Below are positions 57,372 to 64,000 of a DNA stretch of 64,000 nucleotides, piece by piece; the stretch's first letter is position 1; every line of letters starts with the position of its first letter. Position numbers and translations under genes: made by a program. This stretch comes from Lepus europaeus (lineage: Eukaryota; Chordata; Mammalia; Lagomorpha; Leporidae). The stretch covers positions 30,334,266 to 30,398,265 of the forward strand of contig NC_084837.1 in NCBI RefSeq assembly GCF_033115175.1, read 5' to 3'. The notes below the pieces were generated by a model, which worked only from the letters and a program-made list of their open reading frames with translations, was not told the origin of the DNA and did not search any database.

Positions 57372-58466
57372 CTGCATGAAAAATACATATTTTACTTTTT
57401 CTGTTTTTTCAACTTCAGAGAAGAGGAAGTCACAGTGTTTTTAAATTAAATAGTACATTATCTTTTGTAAGAAATAAAAAATATTATTTAAATGAGTGTA
57501 ACAAAAATGAGCATTCCCAAATCTTTTTATATAAAATAAAAGTATTATATACCAAGTTACATTTTTGTTATGTATCTTCATAGCCTTCATCATGACTAAT
57601 ATTTGTTATGAGAAGGTCCATAATAAGCTAGAAGGGTTATATTTCTTCCTTGATTTAACTATATGAGCAACCTTTGAAAAACTATAATATCCAAAGCAGG
57701 AATACTGGGCACTGGGGAGAACAAGCTGAATAAATCTCAGCTTTGAATACACTACATGATCTTGTAGAAAATATAAACATAGAAAGATATTAATAGAAGG
57801 GGATGAAGTTTCAGTGCCAGAAGATTAAATCTATAGAGTATGATCAAACCTTAATTTATGGTTATAAATTAGAACATGAATATTGTAAAGCAGTTTAAAG
57901 GTAGAACATATTACCTCAATGGGAACAGAAAAGCATGTAGGATACAAGGGATATCTTTTATAGACTTTTTATTTTTGAGACTGGATTTGTCCTGAATGAA
58001 CTTATATGCTAACTTCATTATTTTGGAATGGATCAATATTAAGAAAACAATATTTTAGTTTGTAACAAATAACAGAAAATGCCTCGAGGTATTTAACAAA
58101 TGTTGAATAAATGAATACTAGGCCTTGATTATAGTAAATATGTGAGTGATATTTTATATTTGAAAATGTAAAATCTGTTAGCAGGCTTTCAGCTAACATG
58201 TGCTGTTTATGTTCATTATAAAACTTTTTTTGCCTAGTTCTGAAAAAGGAAATTTTGAAGTAGCAATAAGAAGTGACTATCTCAATAGACTTTCATATTA
58301 CATATCTGACCTATTTAACACACTACCAAATATTTCCTAAATATTTTCCAATTCAGGGAAATAAAATGTAATTTACCAGTTTTTAAAGATCTAACAATGC
58401 CATGTATTAACCTTACAGTACTAAATCAAACACACAAATAAATTCAAACAAAATACTGATTTTTAC
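57372..58466. other. TOGARAM1: Intron between exons 2 and 1
   Basis: About 1.1 kb, A+T-rich, free of SINEs; no other feature seen. Confidence 0.4.
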
Positions 58467-58478
58467 CATCACTTATAC

Positions 58479-58772
58479 CTGTAGGATCAGATGGTTTTTG
58501 GCTAAGCTTTTTCTGTGGACTTGGCTTTGGTAGTCCTTCAAAGCTTTTAAGAGGCCAGGAATTTGAGAAATTAACGGAATTATCTTGAGACTTCTTTGGA
58601 GACACAGTAAGAGGAGATGTATGCTTTGGACTAGTTCGAGGTGATGAGAGAGGATAGGATGGAAGGATGAAGGTTCCTGGACTCGGATTAAAACCAGAAT
58701 ATGATGAAGAACGCTCTGTTTGACTACCAAATGTTTGCTGTGTCTTACTGCCAAAATTCATGCTAGTATATG
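58479..58772 (-). CDS. TOGARAM1: TOGARAM1 visible exon 1 (linker)
   Basis: Acceptor ctttattacag precedes the exon, which starts with the last two bases of a codon, so an upstream exon ending in phase 1 is required outside the window. It encodes a low-complexity Ser/Pro linker including SPRTSPKHTSPLTVSPK and SFEGLPKPSPQKK, with many SP/TP sites that could be proline-directed phosphorylation targets (inference). The donor used here is ACAG|GTATAAG; a second in-frame GT lies 12 nt downstream, which would extend the exon to 58467. Both leave phase 1 and join to GA in the next exon as Gly. Confidence 0.88.
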
Positions 58773-58989
58773 CTGTAATAAAGCAAAAAGAGAACATTTC
58801 ATTTACACAATATATATTTACTATGTGATTAAAGTTTTGGTTTTTTTTTGCTTTTCACATTTAGGTGTTCATCCCATGTGGCACTTATGTTTTTGTATGC
58901 TATAAGGCAAAGATCTAATTTAATTTGTATGGTTCAAATATCCTGTGCCTTCACAAAAACTCTGAAAATGCATTTATTTTTTAATTTTT

Positions 58990-59311
58990 TTAAAAAAGAT
59001 TATTTATTTGAAAGGCAGAGTTAGAGAGAGAGACAAAAGGGAAGACAGAGAGATATCTTCTATCCACTGGTTCACTCCCATCTGGCCACAACAGCCAGGG
59101 CTGGACCAGGAAAAAGACAGGAGCCAGAGCTTCTTCAGGGTCTTTCATTTGCATGGCTTGGGTGCAGGAACTTGGGCCATCTTCCGCTGCTTTCCCAGGT
59201 GCATTAGCGGGGAGCTGGATCAGAAGTGGAGCAGCCAGGACTCAAACTGGCACCCACAAAGAATGTCAGCATTGCAGGCCATGGCTTAACCTGCTGCACC
59301 AAGCACTGGCC
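58990..59311 (-). repeat. CSINE
   Basis: Flanks ctctgaaaat / ctctgagaat; tail ttttttaaaaaagatta. Confidence 0.9.
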
Positions 59312-59392
59312 TCTGAGAATACTTTACCTTATTGAAAATTTCTACCAACATTTACAGATTTATTAATTTTCTCCTTATAATTCTGTCAAATT

Positions 59393-59721
59393 TGGTTTGG
59401 AGCTATGGTACAGCAGGTTAAGCTATTGCCTGCAATGCCAGCATGCCACAATAGAGTGCTGGTTCGATTCCTGGCCACTTGGCTTTCAATCCAGCTTCTT
59501 CCTAATATGCCTGAGAAGGCAGTAGAAGATGGCGCAAATGCTTAGCTCCTGCCACTCACATGGGGGACTAGGATGGAGTTTCTGGTTTCTGACTACCATG
59601 TGGTCCAGACCAGGCCATTGTGGTCACTTGGGGAGCAAGCCAACAGATGGAAGATGATTCTCTGTCTCTGCCTTTCTCTGTTACTCTGCCTTTCAAATAA
59701 ATATTTACTTTTTAAAAAAAG
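59393..59721 (+). repeat. CSINE
   Basis: Head ggtttggagctatggtac; tail caaataaatatttactttt. Confidence 0.88.
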
Positions 59722-59799
59722 GAGAATAACAATAAAGATAATAATGGTAATATATTAATACTTGAAATTTTTAGTCTATATACACACACAGATCATAAA

Positions 59800-59801
59800 C
59801 A

Positions 59802-59835
<34 letters not shown>

Positions 59836-59836
59836 C
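59800..59836. repeat. (CA)n microsatellite
   Basis: Preceded by ctctctct; pure CA for about 26 bp. Confidence 0.9.
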
Positions 59837-60192
59837 AAGAAAATCTCATCTTATTCTTTTTCTTATTATGATGACCCTCTTCAGCCCTAAAACTGTTTTC
59901 AGCTTTAGTGTGCATATTTTCCCCATCAGCATATCAATATCTGCTCTTGTTTGAGCATTTTCCTAGTATATCTTTTCTATCTTTATCTGAATTTATGTTG
60001 ATATATTTTAAGTCTGGCTCTTGAAAATAGCATTTCAATTAAAAACAGAAGAATATTTAATCATCCCTGCATTTTAAATAGTAAGGTTTATTTATATTTA
60101 TGGTAATTACTGATACATTTTGTTTTAATTCTACCATATTATTTTGTGCTATCGTCTTTTTTATGATTTTTTCTTGTCTTTCAGTGAGTTTT

Positions 60193-60513
60193 GAAAAAAT
60201 TATTTACTTATTTATTTGAAAGAGTTATAGAGCAAAAGGGACAGAGAGAGATAGAGAGAGATCCTCCAACTGCTGGTTCTTTCCCCAGAAGGCTGCAGGG
60301 GCTGTGGCTGGGCCAGGTTGAAGCCAAGAGCCTCATTCAGGTCTCCATCCAGGTGGTAGGGGCCCAAGTACTTGGGCCATCTTCTGATGCTTTTCCCAAG
60401 TCATTGGCAAGCAACTGGATTGGAAGTGGAGCATCCAGGACTTGAACTGGTACCCATATGGGATACCAGCAACACATGTGGTGGTTCCACATGCTCCACC
60501 ACAACACTGGTCC
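60193..60513 (-). repeat. CSINE, older type
   Basis: Tail aaaaaattatttacttattt; head end acaacactggtccc. Confidence 0.88.
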
Positions 60514-60721
60514 CTACTGATAATTTTCTTTTTCCTCAACTAATATAAATGTCTATTTGTAGTCTTTTAATGGTTCCCTTAAATTTATCTTGAATATTTT
60601 TAAAGATTTTCCATGACAAAAGATGTAGCTTATGTATACTAACAAAAAAACATCCTTCTGAATACCTAAATAACTACTAAATTATATATTGTTTCTCTTT
60701 CAATTCATATCTGACATGATT

Positions 60722-60884
60722 AGGACCTCTATTTTTTTTTTTTTTTTTTTTTTTAAGTATAGAAGGCTTTATTTTAGGGAGGACTGAATTGGGGATAAGG
60801 GATTAGACAGAGAATTGGGGTTGAACCTGCACAGACAGGGGGCATAGAGTTTGAAACTGGGCTTCATTCCCAGGACCTCTATTT
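60722..60884 (-). pseudogene. 5'-truncated retrocopy of an mRNA 3' end
   Basis: Target duplication aggacctctattt at 60722-60734 and 60872-60884. The insert ends on the minus strand with AATAAA (60768-60773), 14 nt, then an A-tail of about 20. The roughly 117-bp body is non-SINE and the source transcript was not identified. Confidence 0.75.
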
Positions 60885-61109
60885 CTATCAAAATCTTATT
60901 TGTATGAAAATGAGTACTATGGCAGAGTTAAACAGTTACATATTTAAGAATAGAATGAAAACTTTCAGTTTCCTGATTTCAACTGCAGTGCTCTATTAAT
61001 AGATTCTGATGCTTTCATAACCCCATTATATATACCTTTAAAGAGATCTTATATATTTCTTACAATGAAATCAAACATCAAATCTTCTTATGCAAAAAGA
61101 AAATAATTA

Positions 61110-61528
61110 TAATGCTCATAGAAACAGCATGGACTTCAAAATTTTCTTGCACTAAAATGAACTTATCTGGGGCTGGCGCTGAGGTGCAGTGGGTTAAAGC
61201 CCTGGCCTGAAGCGCCGGCATCCCGTATGAGTACCAGTTCTAGTCCCGAATGCTCCTCTTCCAATCCAGCTCTCTGCTATGGCCTGGGAAAGCAGTAGGA
61301 GATGGCCCAAGTCCTTGGGCCCCTGCACCCATGTGGGAAGACCCAGAAGAAGCTCCTGGCTTCGGATCGGCACAGCTCTAGCCGTTGCGGCCATCTGGGG
61401 AGTGAACCAGCAGATGGAAGATCTCTCTGTCTCTACCTCTCTCTGTAACTCTGTCTTTCAAATAAATAAATAAATCTTTAAAAAAATTATCTTTTAAATG
61501 CATTTTCCATGAACTTTTGAAGTAGCCT
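61110..61528 (-). mobile_element. MITE copy, split by a SINE
   Basis: tcaaaattttcttgcactaa on the left and tttccatgaacttttgaagt on the right of the SINE match the intact copy. Confidence 0.65.
61150..61487 (+). repeat. CSINE, full length
   Basis: Head ggggctggcgctgaggtg; tail (aaat)n; flanks acttatct / attatctt. Confidence 0.92.
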
Positions 61529-61704
61529 CATAAATAGAACCAATGCCATGCAATATACACCACCATTTCTAACATTCAGCGTGGATCACTACAACATTTA
61601 CAACTGGGACAGGATGGTTTGATGTCCACACATCAGATTTCATAGAGCACATTAGCTGAGATGGTAGTGGTCCTGATAGTGTTTTTTTAAAAAACACTAT
61701 TTTT

Positions 61705-62035
61705 ATTTTTCTATTTTACTTATTTGAAAGGTAGAGTGACAGAGAGAAAAGAAGACATAGGGCTAGAAAGAGATCATCCATCTACTGTTTCACTCCCAAA
61801 TGGCTGCAATAGCCAGAGCTGAGCCAGGCCAAATCCAGGACCCTGGACCTCCTTCCTGTTCTCTCATGGGTGGCAGGGGCCCCAGCATTTGGGCCATCTT
61901 CTGCAGCATTCCCAGGAATATTAGCAGGAATGCTGGATCTGAAACAAGAACAGCTGGGAATCAAAACAGCGCTCCAATGTGGAATGCTGGCATCGCAGGC
62001 AGCAGCCTAGCCCTCGGGGCCACAATGTTGGCCCC
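61705..62035 (-). repeat. CSINE
   Basis: Tail tatttttatttttctatttt; head end caatgttggccccc. Confidence 0.88.
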
Positions 62036-62156
62036 CAAAATTTTTGATTTATAACCAAGTACTGAGTTAAATTCTACTAACTTTAGAAGAATATGATACT
62101 CCCTTATAATAACTGCTCTGAAAGCTATTCTGAGAGACTAAAAACCCAGAGGCATG

Positions 62157-62511
62157 GGGTTGGCACTGTGGCTTAGGTTAAGCCACTGTCTACAGCACCG
62201 GCTTCCCATATGGGCGCAGGTTGGAGTCCTGGCTGCTCCACTTTTGATTCAGCTCCCTGCTAATGCACCTGGGAAAGAAGTGAAAAATGCCCTAAGTTCT
62301 TGGGCCCCTGCACCCATGTGGGAGACTCTGAAGAAGCTTCTGGCTCCTAGTTCAGCCTGGCCCAGTCCCAGCTGTTGTGGCCATTTGAGGAGTGAACCAG
62401 CGGATGGAAGACCTCTCTGTCTGTCTCTGTCTCTCTCCCTCCCTCTCTCTAACTCTGCCTTTCAAATAAATAAAATAAATCTAAAAAAAAAAAAAAACAA
62501 AAAAAACAAAA
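62157..62511 (+). repeat. CSINE
   Basis: Head ggggttggcactgtggct; A-tail with C interruptions. Confidence 0.9.
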
Positions 62512-62518
62512 CCACACC

Positions 62519-62790
62519 TGGGGCCACTAGATAAAACTCTAAGTCAGTGCCTAGTTTCATGTCCCAGCTCCATTTCCTATTTCAGTTTCTTTCTAATGCA
62601 TACCTTGGGAGGTAGCAGGTGATGGTTCAAGTATTTGGGTCCTTGCTACTCAAGGTGGGTAACCAGATTGAGTTCCTGGCTCTTGGCTTTGGCCTGGTCC
62701 AGCCCTGGCTGTTGCAGACTTTTGGAAAGTGAACCAACAGCAGATAGAAGATTTCTCTCTTTCTATCTTTCAAATAAATAAAAATAAATT
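62519..62790 (+). repeat. CSINE-related, old
   Basis: tggggccactagataaaact; body gagttcctggctcttggc; tail caaataaataaaaataaa. Confidence 0.78.
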
Positions 62791-63166
62791 TAACAGATAA
62801 TGTAGTCATTCAGAGATAGCCCAAATAGGAACAAGCTAAGCAACACAGCAAAGCCTCCCTTCTTGAATTACTCATGAGTCCTAAAGGTATTAAAAGGTCA
62901 TAATTTAGGAAGTACTCCTATTATTAAGAAAGCGAACTCTCATTGTAGTGTGGCTAACACCACAAGCACTTTAGGGATTCATTTGGCCGTTTGAGGTGGG
63001 TGGAGAAATAAGTAGCAAAAATGTAAAGACTATATTAACTAAATCTCACTAATTTCAACTTATCATTTCTTTTTCAAGAACAAATATAGAAATATATATA
63101 TCTATCATTCAATTTTTTTCTAAAGGACATACAATAAGAACTAAAATATTTCTACAGAAACTTAAT
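62791..63166. other. TOGARAM1: Unassigned intron sequence
   Basis: No exon found here although an upstream TOGARAM1 exon ending in phase 1 is needed. Confidence 0.4.
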
Positions 63167-63167
63167 T

Positions 63168-63513
63168 GGGGGTTGGCACTGTGGCACAGTGAGTTAAGCT
63201 GTGGCCTGCAGTGCCAGCATCCTGCACTGGTGCCGGTTTGAGACCTAGCTGCTCCACTTCCAGTCCAGCTTTCTGCTTATGTGCCTGGGAAAGCAGTAGA
63301 GGATGGCCTAAGTGCTTGGCCCCTACACCCATATGGGAGACCTGGATGAAGCTCCTGGCTCCTGGTTTTGGCCTGGCCTAGCCCTGGTTGTTGTGGCCAT
63401 TTGGGGAGTGAACCAGCGGAGGGAAGATGGATGGATCTCCTCTCTCTCTCTCTCTCTCTCCCTTTCCCTCTCTGTAAATCTGCCTTTCAAATAAATTAAT
63501 AAATCTTAAAAAA
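63168..63513 (+). repeat. CSINE, full length
   Basis: Head ggggttggcactgtggca; (ct)n tract about 63438-63463; flanks cttaatt / tttaatt. Confidence 0.92.
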
Positions 63514-64000
63514 TATTTAATTTGATCCTAACCCTTATAATAATTGTTCAAAAGTTATCAATTAGCATGGAAACTTAAGAAACACCATCAAACCTAGTCA
63601 ACTCTAATCCTCAAATCCTCTTTCCTTTTGTGTTTATGTCTTATCTATAATGAGCTTGTCAGGAAGCTATGTTTCCTAGTGGAGATGTAATAAATTCTAA
63701 ATAGCCATAAAATTCAAAGCTGTTAGTGGAAAACAATTCTCTTCCATTAACACAGTCCTATTTTAATGGATAGTGTTATTTCCAATGACTTGGTATTAAA
63801 ATGCACCTATCATGAGTTTCTATAATTTTAATCAGTCATATTTACAACAAGGTTATAAAATTTAACACTGTAGGATAACAAATTTAAAAATTATTAAAAT
63901 ATAGCATTATTTTCTTTTTTTATGATGAGAATAATTATACAAAATAACATTTAAGCTAGCGTTGGGAATCCTACATAATACTTATAAATCATTTGTTTTC
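63514..64000. other. TOGARAM1: Unassigned intron sequence
   Basis: A+T-rich window end, presumably TOGARAM1 intron upstream of visible exon 1. Nothing recognised. Confidence 0.4.

Larger units (their letters stand above)
14755..64000 (-). other. TOGARAM1: TOGARAM1 gene, 3' portion (18 exons, introns, 3' UTR)
   Basis: Eighteen exons with AG acceptors and GT donors on the minus strand join in phase to a 1,042-residue open frame ending in a normal stop. I recognise the protein as TOGARAM1 (FAM179B, KIAA0423; Crescerin family; relatives are C. elegans CHE-12 and Chlamydomonas FAP256). Known role: TOG arrays bind alpha/beta-tubulin and regulate microtubule polymerisation in the ciliary axoneme; human mutations cause a Joubert-type ciliopathy. 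The human protein is about 1,720 residues, so roughly the first 40 percent (TOG1, TOG2) is missing and should lie above 64,000. Visible order: disordered Ser/Pro linker (exons 1 to 8), TOG3 (exons 9 to 13), short basic spacer (exon 14), TOG4 (exons 15 to 18). All introns are filled with lagomorph SINEs. The gene name rests on recalled family sequence, not a search. Confidence 0.93.

Overview
This window is mammalian nuclear DNA, almost certainly from a leporid (rabbit, Oryctolagus cuniculus, or a close relative). The diagnostic signal is the C repeat, or CSINE: a tRNA-derived SINE with a GC-rich head (ggccggcgc...), an internal pol III B box (gttctagtccc or gttcgagtcc), a CT-rich 3' part and an A-rich tail. 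I count about 85 copies in 64 kb, in both orientations. There is no bacterial, viral or plasmid gene organisation; nearly all long open frames are SINE sequence read through.

The real gene is on the minus strand. Eighteen exons between about 58.8 kb and 15.6 kb splice with consistent phase into one open frame of about 1,042 residues ending in ...LLDMTILNEL-stop. I recognise this as the C-terminal part of TOGARAM1 (FAM179B, the Crescerin-1 family), a ciliary TOG-domain protein that binds tubulin. The visible part encodes a Ser/Pro-rich linker, then TOG3, a basic spacer and TOG4 at the C-terminus. The large 5' exon expected to encode TOG1 and TOG2 lies beyond 64,000. About 0.6 to 0.9 kb of 3' UTR follows the stop, with two AATAAA candidates.

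About 9 to 10 kb downstream of the TOGARAM1 end is a CpG island (about 4.65 to 5.45 kb) with GC boxes, an NRF1-like palindrome and a CACGTG E-box. By mammalian synteny (TOGARAM1 followed by PRPF39 on the same strand) it should be the PRPF39 promoter and non-coding first exon, transcribed toward coordinate 1. No PRPF39 coding exon is visible.

The rest is a layered repeat landscape: fossil L2, CR1/L3, MIR, MER5A-like and hAT elements, an L1 fragment, a palindromic MITE family repeatedly split by SINEs, nested SINE-in-SINE insertions, microsatellites, and one 5'-truncated retrocopy of an mRNA 3' end. I found no unknown biological system. The best leads are unusual SINE products (an apparent 3' transduction, a twin-primed micro-insertion, an A-box duplication) and alternative splicing options in TOGARAM1 (two tandem donors and a symmetric exon inside TOG3).
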